A DNA stretch of 64,000 nt from an uncultured Acetobacteraceae bacterium (GCA_903877125.1 CAIRCM010000211.1:43686-107685); one strand, 5' to 3'. Shown: positions 17,177-26,869, numbered from the stretch's first letter. The notes: generated by a model not told the origin, from the sequence alone. Made by a program: numbers and translations.

Positions 17177-18529
17177 TTAAGACGCCGCGTGAAGTTGCGC
17201 GGCGAAATCGGCCTCTTCCCTCGGTTCCAGGCAACGGCAATCCAGCCAGATCCGGTCTCGCGCAATCCGGCCGACAACCGGACGGGGCATGGATCGCAGT
17301 GTCGCGGCCAATGATTCGAGCGCCCCACCCCCAAGCGTCACCGCCGCGGAGGGCAGCAGATCCACCGGCAACGCGCCGGAGCCGATCTGGCTGCGGCATG
17401 GCTCCACCGCGACGGGCCGGTCCGGAAAGGCGCGTTGCAACAACGCAGCCATGCGTTGAGCGGTCGCCTCGATATCCGCCGCTGGGCGGGTTAGCAGCCG
17501 TAGGGCGGGCAAGGTCGCGGCCAACCGGTCGGGGTCCAAATAGAGCCGCAGCACGACTTCCAGCGCGGCGATCCGGCCCTTGTCCAGGCGCAATGCCCGC
17601 TTCAACGGATTGGCGTTGATGCGGGCGATCACGGTTTTGTTACCGACGATCAACCCGGCCTGCGGGCCGCCGAGCAGCTTGTCGCCGGAGAAGGTGACGA
17701 CGTCGGCACCGGCGGCGAGGGCTTCGGATGGGGTCGGTTCATGCGGCAGATCCCAGCGCGCGAGGTCCACCAGGCTGCCGCTGCCCAGATCCTCGATCAA
17801 CGGCAGACCGGCGTCATGGGCGATCCGGGCGAGCGCATCGGTCGGTACGGACGCGGTGAACCCTTCGATCGCGTAGTTTGCCTGATGCACGCGCATCAGC
17901 GCCGCCGTGTCCGGACCGATTGCCTGGACATAATCCCGGGGATGCGTGCGGTTGGTCGTGCCGACCTCATGTAGAATGGCCCCGGCGCGACTCATTATAT
18001 CCGGCACGCGGAAGGCGCCGCCGATTTCGATCAGTTCGCCGCGCGAGACCGGCACTTTTTTGCCGAGTGCCAGCGTGTTCAGCACCAGCATGACCGCGGC
18101 GGCGTTGTTGTTGACGACCGTCGCGGCTTCCGCCCCCGTCAGGCGGCAGATGAGTGGCGCGATATGATCGTCCCGCTCGCCGCGCCGGCCGGTGCGCAGG
18201 TCGAATTCCAGATTGGTCGGGGATCGCATCGCCTCCGCCGCGGCTTCCGCTGCCTCGGGCGGCATGGGCGATCGGCCGAGGTTCGTGTGAAGCACCGTGC
18301 CGGTGAGGTTGAAGACCGGCTTCTGCGACCGACCGAACGAGGCGGCAAGGACGTCTGCCGCTTCGTCCAGGATGTCTTCGGCCGGTGCGTTGAAGCGCCG
18401 CGCCTCCCGCCGGTCGGCCAGGATGCCGCGCAACGCCGCGATCGTCGCCGTGCGGCCAAAGCGTGCCAGGAGCACCGCGGCGGTTGGGGTGCGCAGGAGG
18501 AAGTCGAGGGACGGAAGGGGGCTGGTCAT
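17177..18529 (-). CDS. selA: L-seryl-tRNA(Sec) selenium transferase
   Basis: SelA (450 aa) converts seryl-tRNA(Sec) to selenocysteyl-tRNA(Sec) with selenophosphate, using PLP. Visible are [18 protein letters not shown] (about 72-89), [13 protein letters not shown], the conserved [17 protein letters not shown] and the PLP lysine in [14 protein letters not shown] (near 275-288). ATG 18529 is chosen because the extension to 18739 overlaps the divergent PanE-like gene. selC follows at once, but no selB or selD is in the window, unlike the common selA-selB order. Confidence 0.95.
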   Translation of the reverse strand: MTSPLPSLDFLLRTPTAAVLLARFGRTATIAALRGILADRREARRFNAPAEDILDEAADVLAASFGRSQKPVFNLTGTVLHTNLGRSPMPPEAAEAAAEAMRSPTNLEFDLRTGRRGERDDHIAPLICRLTGAEAATVVNNNAAAVMLVLNTLALGKKVPVSRGELIEIGGAFRVPDIMSRAGAILHEVGTTNRTHPRDYVQAIGPDTAALMRVHQANYAIEGFTASVPTDALARIAHDAGLPLIEDLGSGSLVDLARWDLPHEPTPSEALAAGADVVTFSGDKLLGGPQAGLIVGNKTVIARINANPLKRALRLDKGRIAALEVVLRLYLDPDRLAATLPALRLLTRPAADIEATAQRMAALLQRAFPDRPVAVEPCRSQIGSGALPVDLLPSAAVTLGGGALESLAATLRSMPRPVVGRIARDRIWLDCRCLEPREEADFAAQLHAAS

Positions 18530-18611
18530 GTGGGCGCATCCTAGGGCCGCTGGTTTGGCCGGCAAGCTGTGCCCGATTGCGCCGCGATCCCGCCCATGCT
18601 CACACTGGCTC

Positions 18612-19490
18612 ATGCCAAACATTGCTATCATTGGGCCAGGAGCCATCGGCGGGATCGTCGCGGCTTGGCTTGCGCAATCGACCGCCAACGCGGTGTCACT
18701 GTGTGCGCGCGCGCCTTTGTCCGGTTTGCGGATCGACACGCCGCGCGGACCGATCGCGGCATCGCCAACGATTTGGCTGGCGGCGGATCAGGCCACGCCG
18801 GTCGACTGGGTGATGATCGCCACCAAGGCGTACGATGTCGCGGGTGCGGCGGCATGGCTGCCGGGGCTGATCGGTGCGGGAACCCGTATCGCGATCCTGC
18901 AGAACGGGGTGGAGCATATCGAACGCTTCTCACCCTACGCCGATCCCGCGATCCTGCTTCCCGTCGTGGTCGATATCCCAGCCGAACGCTCAGGGCCTGG
19001 CCAGGTGCGGCAACGGCGGGAAGGCACGCTGGTCGTCGCGGACACGCCGAGCGGCCGGGATTTCGTCGCGCTTTTCGACGGTGCGGGCATCGATGTCTCC
19101 ACCGACCCCGATCTGAAGTCCAGGGTCTGGCGCAAACTCGCCATCAACTGCGCCGGTGCGGTGTCGGCTATGACGCTCCAACCCGCTTGGGTGTCCCATC
19201 GGTCGGATATCGCCGAGATCATGCGGGAGATGGTGCGCGAATGCCTTGCGGTCGCTCGGGCCGAGGGTGCGACGCTGCCGGACAGTTTGCCCGACGAAGT
19301 TGTTGCCGGATACCAGCAGAGCCCGCCGGACTCGGTCAATTCCCTGCATGCGGACCGTGCCGCGGGGCGGGCGATGGAGGTCGATGCACGCAACGGCGTC
19401 ATCGTCCGGATCGGCGCCAGACATGGCATCGCGGCGCCGGTGAACAAGATGATTGTCGCTTTGCTGAACGCCGCGGCCGGGGTTACCTGA
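18612..19490 (+). CDS. 2-dehydropantoate 2-reductase family (PanE/ApbA)
   Basis: A 292-residue NAD(P)-dependent reductase. The Rossmann start is [20 protein letters not shown]. The conserved QNGVEH follows near residue 98 and the catalytic-type Lys is in [13 protein letters not shown] (near 175). The C-terminal PanE domain ends with [17 protein letters not shown]. PanE reduces ketopantoate in CoA synthesis, but many paralogues act on other 2-oxo acids and no pantothenate genes are nearby. ATG 18612 is chosen; it is 82 bp from the divergent selA. Confidence 0.8.
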   Translation: MPNIAIIGPGAIGGIVAAWLAQSTANAVSLCARAPLSGLRIDTPRGPIAASPTIWLAADQATPVDWVMIATKAYDVAGAAAWLPGLIGAGTRIAILQNGVEHIERFSPYADPAILLPVVVDIPAERSGPGQVRQRREGTLVVADTPSGRDFVALFDGAGIDVSTDPDLKSRVWRKLAINCAGAVSAMTLQPAWVSHRSDIAEIMREMVRECLAVARAEGATLPDSLPDEVVAGYQQSPPDSVNSLHADRAAGRAMEVDARNGVIVRIGARHGIAAPVNKMIVALLNAAAGVT

Positions 19491-19541
19491 GGCAACGGCG
19501 TCCGTTATCATCGTTTCAGGCCCACCCGAGAAAGCGAACGA

Positions 19542-21344
19542 ATGAATTCCCTCGCGACCCAACTCTGCCCGTGCGGCAGCGGCCTGCGCACCGTCCGTTG
19601 CTGCGGCTTGAACACGGCTGCGTTGCCGCCCGCCGAGTCGACCCGGCATCTGGTTCCGCTCGTCGAACGTGCGTTGCAGGCCCATAAGCAAGGTGCGAAC
19701 GATACGGCCGAGCGTCTGTGTTTGGACGTGCTGGAGATGGCGCCGGATCGGCCGGGTGCGCTGAGCGTGCTGTACCAGATCCGCCGGGCGGAGGGTAAGA
19801 TGCAGGCGGCCGAGGCTTTGTTGCGCCGGCTGGTGAATTTCGACCCCAACAACTTCCCGGCGACCAACGAGCTGGCGCTGATTCTGATGGGCAAGGGGAA
19901 CCTGGGGGAGGCGGAAGTGCACGCGCGCAACGCGGTTCGCATCGCGCCGCAAAATCCGCAGGCCCACAATCTGATGGGTATGATCATGACCGAGGGGCAG
20001 CGCCCCCGTGTCGGTGAATATCACTATCGGCAGGTGCTGGCACTCAGCGGCCAGCGCGATCCGATCCTGCTCGCCAATCTCGCCTGGAACCTAAAGAACC
20101 AGGGGCGGATGGCAGAGGCCCGCGCGCTCTATCAGGAATCCGTCGATGCGGCCCCGGAGATCAAGCAGACATTGTTGGGTTGGGCGCGGCTGGAGGAGGC
20201 CGACCGCGAATTCGCCGCGGCCGCCGAAAAACTCGACAAGATGGACAAGCTGTGGCCGAACGACGCCGCGGTGATGATGTCCCGCGCGGTGCTGCTGGGG
20301 CGGGAGAAGAAGAACGACGAGGCGCTCGCGGTGCTGGACGCCGTGGCGAAACAGAATCCCGACGGCAGGCTTGGCCCCAACGAGTTGCTGGAAAAAGGCC
20401 GGCTGCTCGATCAGATGGGCCGCTACGACGAAGCATTCGCCGATTTCGCGGAGGGCAAGCGGCTGGCCCGCGAACTGAGCGGCCACGTTTATTTGGATCA
20501 GCAGGCGCAGGAGCTGACCAACCGGCTGCGGAATTTCTTCGTCGCCGGGCGGTTGAAGACTTTGCCCCGGGCGGGGGTGCGTACCGATGTGCCGCAGCCG
20601 ATTTTCGTGCTGGGTTTCCCGCGATCGGGCACGACGCTGGTGGAGCAGACCCTGACCGCCCATCCGCGCATCGCCGCGGGCGACGAATTGCCGCTGATCA
20701 ACGACATCACGCACCTCATGCCGCGCATGCTGGCCAGTCCGCTGGGCTATCCGGAAGCGATGGCCGAGCTGTGGATGGGCGATCAGCGCGCGGGGCTGGA
20801 TAATCTGCGGGACTGGTATCTGCAGAAGGTCGAGCAGATGGGTATTCTGACCGAGGGTGCGGTCTGGTTCACCGACAAGATGCCGCTGAACGAGACGCAT
20901 CTTGGTCTGATCGCTCTGCTGTTTCCGGAATCGCCGTTGATTCACGTGATCAGGCATCCGCTGGATATCATGGTTTCGGCGATGTCCAATCATTTCACTC
21001 ATGGTTTCTTCTGCTCGAACGCGCTGGAAACCGCGGCGACCCACTACATGCGGGTGATGGATCTGGTACAGCATTACCGTTCCGAAATGGCGTTGCGATA
21101 TATGCCGATCCGGTATGAGGAGATGGTCGACGATCAGGAAGGAACGGTGCGCGCGATCCTCGATTTCGTTGGCGAGGCGTTCGATCCCCGTTGTCTGGCG
21201 TTTCACGAAAACCGCCGTTACGCCCGCACCGCGAGCTACGCGCAGGTGACCGAGAAGCTTTACGACCGCTCGCGCTTCCGGCACCGCCATTACCTTGAAC
21301 ATCTGAAGCCGGCGATCGAGCGTCTGGGTTATTCGGTCGACTGA
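19542..21344 (+). CDS. TPR-repeat sulfotransferase family protein
   Basis: A 600-residue protein in three parts. The N-terminus has a SEC-C-like zinc motif (CPCGSGLRTVRCCG, residues 9-22). About 300 residues of TPR-like helical repeats follow, then a sulfotransferase domain whose PAPS-binding loop is FVLGFPRSGTTLVEQTL (near 350-366), with VIRHPLDIMVSAMSNHFTHG later. It probably sulfates a protein or glycan; the acceptor is unknown. The stop overlaps the next TPR gene start (TGATG), so the two are translationally coupled. Confidence 0.82.
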   Translation: MNSLATQLCPCGSGLRTVRCCGLNTAALPPAESTRHLVPLVERALQAHKQGANDTAERLCLDVLEMAPDRPGALSVLYQIRRAEGKMQAAEALLRRLVNFDPNNFPATNELALILMGKGNLGEAEVHARNAVRIAPQNPQAHNLMGMIMTEGQRPRVGEYHYRQVLALSGQRDPILLANLAWNLKNQGRMAEARALYQESVDAAPEIKQTLLGWARLEEADREFAAAAEKLDKMDKLWPNDAAVMMSRAVLLGREKKNDEALAVLDAVAKQNPDGRLGPNELLEKGRLLDQMGRYDEAFADFAEGKRLARELSGHVYLDQQAQELTNRLRNFFVAGRLKTLPRAGVRTDVPQPIFVLGFPRSGTTLVEQTLTAHPRIAAGDELPLINDITHLMPRMLASPLGYPEAMAELWMGDQRAGLDNLRDWYLQKVEQMGILTEGAVWFTDKMPLNETHLGLIALLFPESPLIHVIRHPLDIMVSAMSNHFTHGFFCSNALETAATHYMRVMDLVQHYRSEMALRYMPIRYEEMVDDQEGTVRAILDFVGEAFDPRCLAFHENRRYARTASYAQVTEKLYDRSRFRHRHYLEHLKPAIERLGYSVD

Positions 21345-22786
21345 TGGAACCGATTCCGCCGCCCACCGCCGACAACGGCAACCTCGTCCCGGTACCGCTG
21401 GGTGAGTTGTTCCCGCTCGCCGCCGACTGCGAGCGCGCGGGAAAGCTGCAACAGGCCAACAGCCTGTTGGGGCATATTCTGGCGACGATGCCGAATCAGC
21501 CGGATTCGTTGCATCTCGCCGGTATAGTGGCGTTTCGGTTGGGCGAGCATGAGCGTGCGCTCGGCCTGATGGAAAAGGCGATTGAGGTCGGCGTCGATAC
21601 GCCGCTCTATCTTCGCAACATCTGCGAGGTTTACCGGACGCTTGGGCGGCTCGACGACGCGCTGAGAACGGCGACAAGGGCGGTCGAGCTGTCGCCGAGC
21701 GATCCGTTATGTTTGCACAATCTGGCGATCATTCATTACGAACGCTTGGAGATCGACGAGTCGATCGCCTGCGCCGAGAAGGCGCTGCTGATGAACGATC
21801 AGTTGCCGGGCGCACATTTCGAACTGGCTGAAGCGTTGTTGTTGCAGGGCAAATGGGATCGGGGCTGGGAGGAATACGAGTGGCGGTTCCAGATCGCGTC
21901 CGCCGCGCCGATGATGCCCAAGACGACGAAGCCACAGTGGCAGGGGGAGGCGTTCGACGATGAGACGCTGCTGCTGGTCGCCGATCAGGGGTTTGGGGAC
22001 GTTATCCAGTTCAGCCGCTACATTCCCTGGGTGGCGGAGCGTTGTCCGAAGCTCGCGGTTGCATGTGCCGCCGAGGTCGCACCGATATTAAAGCAAATAC
22101 ATCCAGGCTTGAATCTGTTCCAGAAGTGGGATGAGGTGCCGCCCTACCGAGCCTATGCGGCTTTGTCGGGCCTGCCGCGTTTGCATGGGACCCGCGTCGA
22201 CAACGTTCCCGCGCCGGTCCCTTACCTGCACGCCAGCCCCGAGAAAGTGGCGGTCTGGCGGGAGCGCCTGGACCGGCTGACGCCGCGTGGCTTCCGGCGG
22301 GTTGGCATCGTTTGGGCCGGGCGTCCGACGCATAACAACGACCGGCGCCGATCGGCGACACTCGCGGCCTATGCGCCGCTGTTCTCGCTGCCGCGGACGA
22401 TGCTGGTTTCGCTTCAGAAGGGGCCGTCCGCCGACCAGGCGGGGCGCTATTTCGGACGCGCGCCGTTCGTCAATTTTGGCGCGGAGATCGAGACCTACGA
22501 CGACACGATGGCGATCATCGATTGCCTCGATGTCGTGGTGACCGTCGATACCTCGGTCGGGCATCTGGCGGCGGCCATGGGCCGGCCGGCCTGGATCATG
22601 CTGGCCACGGCGCCGGACTGGCGCTGGTTGCTGGAACGATCCGACACACCTTGGTATCCGACCGTGCGGCTGTTCCGGCAGACCGTGGCGCGCCAGTGGG
22701 GCGACGTGACCCAGCGCGTGGCGGATGGCCTGCGGGAATGGTTCGATCCGGCGACCTCGCCTCGGCAGATCGAAACCGCGTCCTAG
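21344..22786 (+). CDS. TPR-repeat glycosyltransferase (GT9/GT41-like)
   Basis: A 480-residue protein with TPR repeats in the first 170 residues and a C-terminal glycosyltransferase fold. The latter shows GVDTPLYLRNICEVYRTLGR-type repeats, then WQGEAFDDETLLLVADQGFGD, VGIVWAGRPTHNNDRRRS and VTVDTSVGHLAAAMGRPAW, as in TPR-linked heptosyltransferase-like proteins of Alphaproteobacteria. Coupling to the TPR-sulfotransferase suggests the two modify the same surface glycan or protein. Its TAG stop is the first three bases of a repeat copy. Confidence 0.75.
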   Translation: MEPIPPPTADNGNLVPVPLGELFPLAADCERAGKLQQANSLLGHILATMPNQPDSLHLAGIVAFRLGEHERALGLMEKAIEVGVDTPLYLRNICEVYRTLGRLDDALRTATRAVELSPSDPLCLHNLAIIHYERLEIDESIACAEKALLMNDQLPGAHFELAEALLLQGKWDRGWEEYEWRFQIASAAPMMPKTTKPQWQGEAFDDETLLLVADQGFGDVIQFSRYIPWVAERCPKLAVACAAEVAPILKQIHPGLNLFQKWDEVPPYRAYAALSGLPRLHGTRVDNVPAPVPYLHASPEKVAVWRERLDRLTPRGFRRVGIVWAGRPTHNNDRRRSATLAAYAPLFSLPRTMLVSLQKGPSADQAGRYFGRAPFVNFGAEIETYDDTMAIIDCLDVVVTVDTSVGHLAAAMGRPAWIMLATAPDWRWLLERSDTPWYPTVRLFRQTVARQWGDVTQRVADGLREWFDPATSPRQIETAS

Positions 22787-22883
22787 TGCACGACAGGGTC
22801 AAGTTGACCCTATCATGCTCTGTAAATTTTTGTTTGATCGCGTGATTCACGGCGCCATGTGATTCCACCGCTGCCGATCACGC
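22784..22883 (+). repeat. 100-bp dispersed repeat, copy A
   Basis: Equal in length and similar in sequence to copy C. It has an imperfect palindrome (TGCACGACAGGGTC / GACCCTATCATGCTC) followed by TTTGTTTGATCGCGTGATTC and a second unit ending GATCACGC. The repeat begins with the stop codon TAG of the upstream gene, so insertion may have set that gene's end. Confidence 0.7.
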
Positions 22884-22902
22884 GAAAAAGGGGGGCGGTG
22901 CG

Positions 22903-24225
22903 ATGATCGCGTTCGCGGGCCTGGTCGAACGTTTGGTCTTCACCGGAGGCCGCGATGCGCGGGTGACGCTGTTACGGCGGTTCTGCGAGACACAGCCCGA
23001 TCCGGAGCGCGGTTATGCCTTGGGTGTGCTGACCGGCGCGTTGCGTGTGCCGAACCTGCGTCCGGCCGCGCTGCGTGCTTTGGCGATGGAGCGTTGCGAT
23101 CCCGCGTTGTTCGACTGGTCGCATGCATTTGTTGGGGACCTGACTGAGACCGTCGCGCTGATATGGCCTCAGGCGGGCCGCAACGCACCGCCGCCCGGCG
23201 TGGCGGAGATTTTGGCAACGCCGCGCCCCGCTTTCCCGGCGATGCTGGCCGGATGGCTGGATGCCTCCGACGCCAATGTCAGGTTGGCGTTGCTGAAACT
23301 TTTGACTGGGGGCATGCGGACGCTGATCGGCGGCGCCGAGATACGCTTGGCGCTCGCGGCGATGGCCGGTCTTCCGGTCGCTGAGGTCGAGGTCGTTTGG
23401 CACGGCCAGAAGCCGCCTTTTCAACCGCTGTTCGCGTGGCTGGATGGTCGCGGTCCTCGTCCGGCCAACGGTGGATTTCTGCCGTTCATGCTGCCGGGTG
23501 AGGCGGGGCCGGGTGACTGGGTCGCCGAGCGGTTCTGGCAGGGGGAGCGGGTGCTGCTGGCGGATGGGCGGGTGTTTTCCCGTGCTGCCGACGATGTTTC
23601 GTCGGCTTACCCGGAATATTGTCTGTCGGGCGTGGTGCTGGATGGGGTGGTGACGCGGGAACCTCGGTGCCTGCGTCTGTGCGACATGCTGTTCGAGGGG
23701 AGCGAGGACCTGCGGGCACTCGGTTTTACCGAGCGTAGGGTGCGGTTGGGGGGCTGGTTCGAGCGGATTCGGCCGGATGGCATGGCGCTTTCTCCGTTGG
23801 TGCCGTTCGGCGATGGAGATATGGGCCTGATGTTGAAGCGTCGGGACAGCCCTTATGTGGCGGGGAGCGATCACGGGCATTGGGTTGCTCGCCGGCATGT
23901 GCGGCGGACGGTCGCGGCCACGCTGCTTTATGCCGAGGGGGATTCCTACACCGTGGGCCTCCGGCGGGACGGGACGCTGGTGCCGGTCGGGCGAGCGGCT
24001 GCGCGAGACGCGGGGGCGTTGGAGGTGTGGGTCCGCGACCATACGGTTGCCCGCCATGGTCCGGTGCGGGAGGTGGAGAAGACGCTGGTGCTGTCGGTCA
24101 GCTTCGGATCGGTGCGCGATGCGCCTCGGCGCAAGGCCGGGATCATTCTTGAAGACGCGCGGATCGATGCGATCCTGACTGGCGGCGGGGCCGACGATCT
24201 GGACGTGCTGGGGCGCGGGGTCTAG
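22903..24225 (+). CDS. degenerate ATP-dependent DNA ligase homologue (catalytic lysine lost)
   Basis: A 440-residue protein matching ATP-dependent DNA ligases of the alphaproteobacterial LigC-operon type along its length. The N-terminal part has PDPERGYALGVLTGAL (33-48) and VGDLTETVALIWP (77-89). Later come EDLRALGFTERR (268-279), GLMLKRRDSPYVAG (308-321) and WVRDHTVARHGPVREVEKTL (376-395). Motif I, normally KxDG with the adenylated Lys, reads FWQGER at 211-216. Motif III DGE reads DGV (247-249), the motif IV EG is DM, and motif V lysines are RR. Adenylation therefore seems impossible. The frame is intact, so it is probably a structural or DNA-binding pseudo-enzyme. The usual exonuclease and Lhr-helicase partners are absent. 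Confidence 0.8.
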   Translation: MIAFAGLVERLVFTGGRDARVTLLRRFCETQPDPERGYALGVLTGALRVPNLRPAALRALAMERCDPALFDWSHAFVGDLTETVALIWPQAGRNAPPPGVAEILATPRPAFPAMLAGWLDASDANVRLALLKLLTGGMRTLIGGAEIRLALAAMAGLPVAEVEVVWHGQKPPFQPLFAWLDGRGPRPANGGFLPFMLPGEAGPGDWVAERFWQGERVLLADGRVFSRAADDVSSAYPEYCLSGVVLDGVVTREPRCLRLCDMLFEGSEDLRALGFTERRVRLGGWFERIRPDGMALSPLVPFGDGDMGLMLKRRDSPYVAGSDHGHWVARRHVRRTVAATLLYAEGDSYTVGLRRDGTLVPVGRAAARDAGALEVWVRDHTVARHGPVREVEKTLVLSVSFGSVRDAPRRKAGIILEDARIDAILTGGGADDLDVLGRGV

Positions 24226-24256
24226 CGTTCCCGTCAAAGAAACGCAGGAGGACGCG

Positions 24257-25165
24257 ATGGACCCGGTCGTCGGCAGCGGACGCCATACCTACGATGTGAA
24301 CGAGAACTGGGCTTCGGTGCCGGAGGGCATCGATTTCAAGCCGGCGGCGGTGGCAGTTGACTCGAAGGACCGTGTGTTCGCCTTCAACCGGTCACCCGAG
24401 CACCCGGTGGTGATTTTCGATCGAAATGGAAAGTTCGAGGGGTCTTGGGGTGCGGGGTTGTTCAAGTTTCCGCATGCGATCCGGTTCGATGCGGATGACA
24501 ATGTATGGTTGACGGACGAGTATCTCGGGCAATTCATGCTGTTTAGCAACGACGGCAAGCTGTTGCGCACGATCGGTCAGGCGGGATACCGGTCCGATAC
24601 GGGCGTGCCGCCGGATCAATGGGGTTCGATCGCCTGGCGTTCGGTCACGCACGCGGGCGGGCCGTTCAACCTGCCGACCGACATCGCGGTTGCGCCGGAT
24701 GGGTCGATGTTCCTGACCGATGGTTACGGCAATGCGCGGGTGCACAAGTTCTCGGCGGCCGGGGAGCATCTGTTTTCCTGGGGCGAGCCGGGAACAGGGC
24801 CGGGACAGTTCCAGTTGCCGCACGGTGTGTGGATCGACAGCCGCGGCCGGGTGCTGGTGGCGGATCGGGAGAACGACCGGGTGCAGGTGTTCGACCAGAT
24901 GGGCAAGCTGCTGACGATCTGGCCGACGGAGCTGATCGGTCCGGCGTTTTTCTACGTCGACGACGAGGATGTTGTTTACATCCCGGAACACAATGCGGGG
25001 ATGGTGAGCATCGTTACGCTGGATGGGGAGCGGCTGGCGCGCTGGGGCGCGCCGATCCACAAATCGGTGCATGGGATCTGGTGCGACAGCCGGAAGGACC
25101 TCTACGTGGTGCAGCCGGGGGAATGGGGGCGGAACCGGCGGGTGGTCAAGTATGCGCGGCGTTAA
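24257..25165 (+). CDS. NHL-repeat beta-propeller protein
   Basis: A 302-residue six-bladed NHL-type propeller. Repeats such as LPTDIAVAPDGSMFLTDGYG, LPHGVWIDSRGRVLVADREN and VHGIWCDSRKDLYVVQPGEW recur about every 45-50 residues. The fold resembles peptidyl-hydroxyglycine amidating lyase and related lactonase-like proteins. No signal peptide is seen. An AGGAGG-type site lies just before ATG 24257, 31 bp after the ligase-like gene. The function is unknown; binding or a lyase-like activity are possible. Confidence 0.78.
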   Translation: MDPVVGSGRHTYDVNENWASVPEGIDFKPAAVAVDSKDRVFAFNRSPEHPVVIFDRNGKFEGSWGAGLFKFPHAIRFDADDNVWLTDEYLGQFMLFSNDGKLLRTIGQAGYRSDTGVPPDQWGSIAWRSVTHAGGPFNLPTDIAVAPDGSMFLTDGYGNARVHKFSAAGEHLFSWGEPGTGPGQFQLPHGVWIDSRGRVLVADRENDRVQVFDQMGKLLTIWPTELIGPAFFYVDDEDVVYIPEHNAGMVSIVTLDGERLARWGAPIHKSVHGIWCDSRKDLYVVQPGEWGRNRRVVKYARR

Positions 25166-25166
25166 C

Positions 25167-25222
25167 GCGTGATCGCCAAAGGTGGAATCACACTGTGGCG
25201 TGAATCACGCGAGCAAACAAAA
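25167..25222 (-). repeat. dispersed repeat, copy B (partial, inverted)
   Basis: On the minus strand it reads AACCTTTTGTTTGCTCGCG, TGATTCACGCC and TGATTCCACCTTTGGCGATC ending in ACGC, matching the second half of copies A and C. The leading palindrome is missing. It fills the gap between two convergent genes. Confidence 0.65.
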
Positions 25223-25224
25223 GG

Positions 25225-26838
25225 TTAGAACGCCCCTGCCCAGCCATCGCGGCGGGGGTCCGATCCCGCTGCCAGCACCCCGTTATCCAACACGCGGATC
25301 GCCTGGACGCTGCACGGGCCCTCCAACGGGCCGACGCGGTTCAGGCGATGACCAAGGCGTTCCAAGTCGGACAGGATATCCGGCCCGAAGCCCGGCTCGA
25401 TCGTCAGACGCCCGTCGCCGTCATGCGGCCAGTTGGCGCCCTGGCCGTGTTGGATCGACGTCCAGCGCGGAGCCTCCACGGCGGTTTGCGGATCGGCGCC
25501 GAGGTCCATCATCGCCGTCAGCACCTGTAGATTGATCTGCACCTGATTGTCGGCGCCGGGGGTGCCCTCGACCGCCCACAGACGCCCGTCCTTGAACACC
25601 ATCGGCGCGTTCATCGTGTGGCGGACCCGCTTGCCGGGGACGAGGCGGTTGGCGTGGCCCTCGGTCAGGTGCCAGTAGGCCATGCGGTTGTTCAGCAGGA
25701 TGCCGGTGTCTCCGGCGGTCACACCGGAGCCGAAGCCGGAATTGATGCTCTGGATGCCGGACACCGCGCTGCCGGCGCCGTCGACGATGCAGAAATAGGT
25801 CGTGTCGCCGTGCGGGCGTTCGGGTTCGGCGAGTGCGATATCGGACGCGCGGGACAGATCGATCGAGGCAGCGACTTCGTCGGCGTGTGCGTCCGACAGC
25901 AGCCTGTCCAAGGGCACGTCGCCGAAGCGAGGGTCGGTGCCGAACCGCTCCCGATCCTGGAAAGCGCGCTTCTTGGCCTCGACCAGGACATGGATGCGTT
26001 GGACGGGGTCCAGGGCGGCGAGGTCGAAGCGTTCGACGATCTTCAGCATCTGGAGATGGGTGAAGCCGGTGGAGTTCGGCGGGGTCTGGGTGACGCGGAA
26101 GCCGCGGTAGCCGATGGCGATGGGAGCGACGATTTCGTGCTGGCAGGCGGCGAGATCGTGCTCATCGACCAGGACGCCGGCGTCTTTCATCCCGGCCGCG
26201 AGGCGTCGGGCGAGCCGGCCCCGGTAGAAGGTTTCGGCACCGTCGGCAGCGATTTCCTCCAGCGTTCGGGCGAGGTCGGACTGGACGATCAGCGTGCCGA
26301 CCGCGGGTTCGCCATGCGGGAGGCCGGACAAAAAGACCGCATGGCTGCGCGGGTCGGGCGTGAGGACGCCGCGGTCCTGGCGGGCGAGGCGGCCGTAATG
26401 TGGGGTCGCGGGAAAGCCGTCGCGCGCATGGGCGATGGCGGGCGCGCACAGGCGGGCCCAGGGGAGCGTGCCATGCGCCGCGTGCAACGCGCCGATGCCG
26501 GCGAGGAAGCCGGGGGTGGAGACGCTCAGCGGGCCGCGCACGGCGATGCCCTTGGCCTTGAACCGCTCGGCCGTGGCCGCGCGTGGGGCCGATCCCGTCG
26601 CGTTCCAGCATTGCGTCGTGCCGTTGTGGTGCACCTGGTAGAAGCCGTCGCCGCCGAGCCCGGACATCATCGGTTCGACGACGCTCAGGGCCAGGGCGAC
26701 GGCAATGGTGGCGTCCACCGCGTTGCCGCCTTCGCGCAGGACGTCCAGCCCCGCCTGCGTCGCCAGCGGGTGGTTGGTTCCCACAGCGCCTTTGCGTCCC
26801 ATGATCAGCGTGCGGTAGGTGCGAGTGGGCAGGTACAT
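25225..26838 (-). CDS. gamma-glutamyltransferase family protein
   Basis: A 537-residue Ntn-hydrolase. The processed small subunit would start at the Thr in HGDTTYFCIVDG. It is followed by the conserved QSINSGFGSGVTAGDTGILLNN region and PGADNQVQINLQ. The N-terminal part has NHPLATQAGLDVLREGGNAV and MMSGLGGDGF. In the family it cleaves or transfers gamma-glutamyl groups (glutathione) or acts as a cephalosporin-type acylase. No signal peptide is visible, so it is likely cytoplasmic. ATG 26838 has AGAGGATG upstream. It is flanked by repeat copies B and C. Confidence 0.88.
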   Translation of the reverse strand: MYLPTRTYRTLIMGRKGAVGTNHPLATQAGLDVLREGGNAVDATIAVALALSVVEPMMSGLGGDGFYQVHHNGTTQCWNATGSAPRAATAERFKAKGIAVRGPLSVSTPGFLAGIGALHAAHGTLPWARLCAPAIAHARDGFPATPHYGRLARQDRGVLTPDPRSHAVFLSGLPHGEPAVGTLIVQSDLARTLEEIAADGAETFYRGRLARRLAAGMKDAGVLVDEHDLAACQHEIVAPIAIGYRGFRVTQTPPNSTGFTHLQMLKIVERFDLAALDPVQRIHVLVEAKKRAFQDRERFGTDPRFGDVPLDRLLSDAHADEVAASIDLSRASDIALAEPERPHGDTTYFCIVDGAGSAVSGIQSINSGFGSGVTAGDTGILLNNRMAYWHLTEGHANRLVPGKRVRHTMNAPMVFKDGRLWAVEGTPGADNQVQINLQVLTAMMDLGADPQTAVEAPRWTSIQHGQGANWPHDGDGRLTIEPGFGPDILSDLERLGHRLNRVGPLEGPCSVQAIRVLDNGVLAAGSDPRRDGWAGAF

Positions 26839-26869
26839 GGCGGCATCCTCTGACGGTTACCGCTCACCT

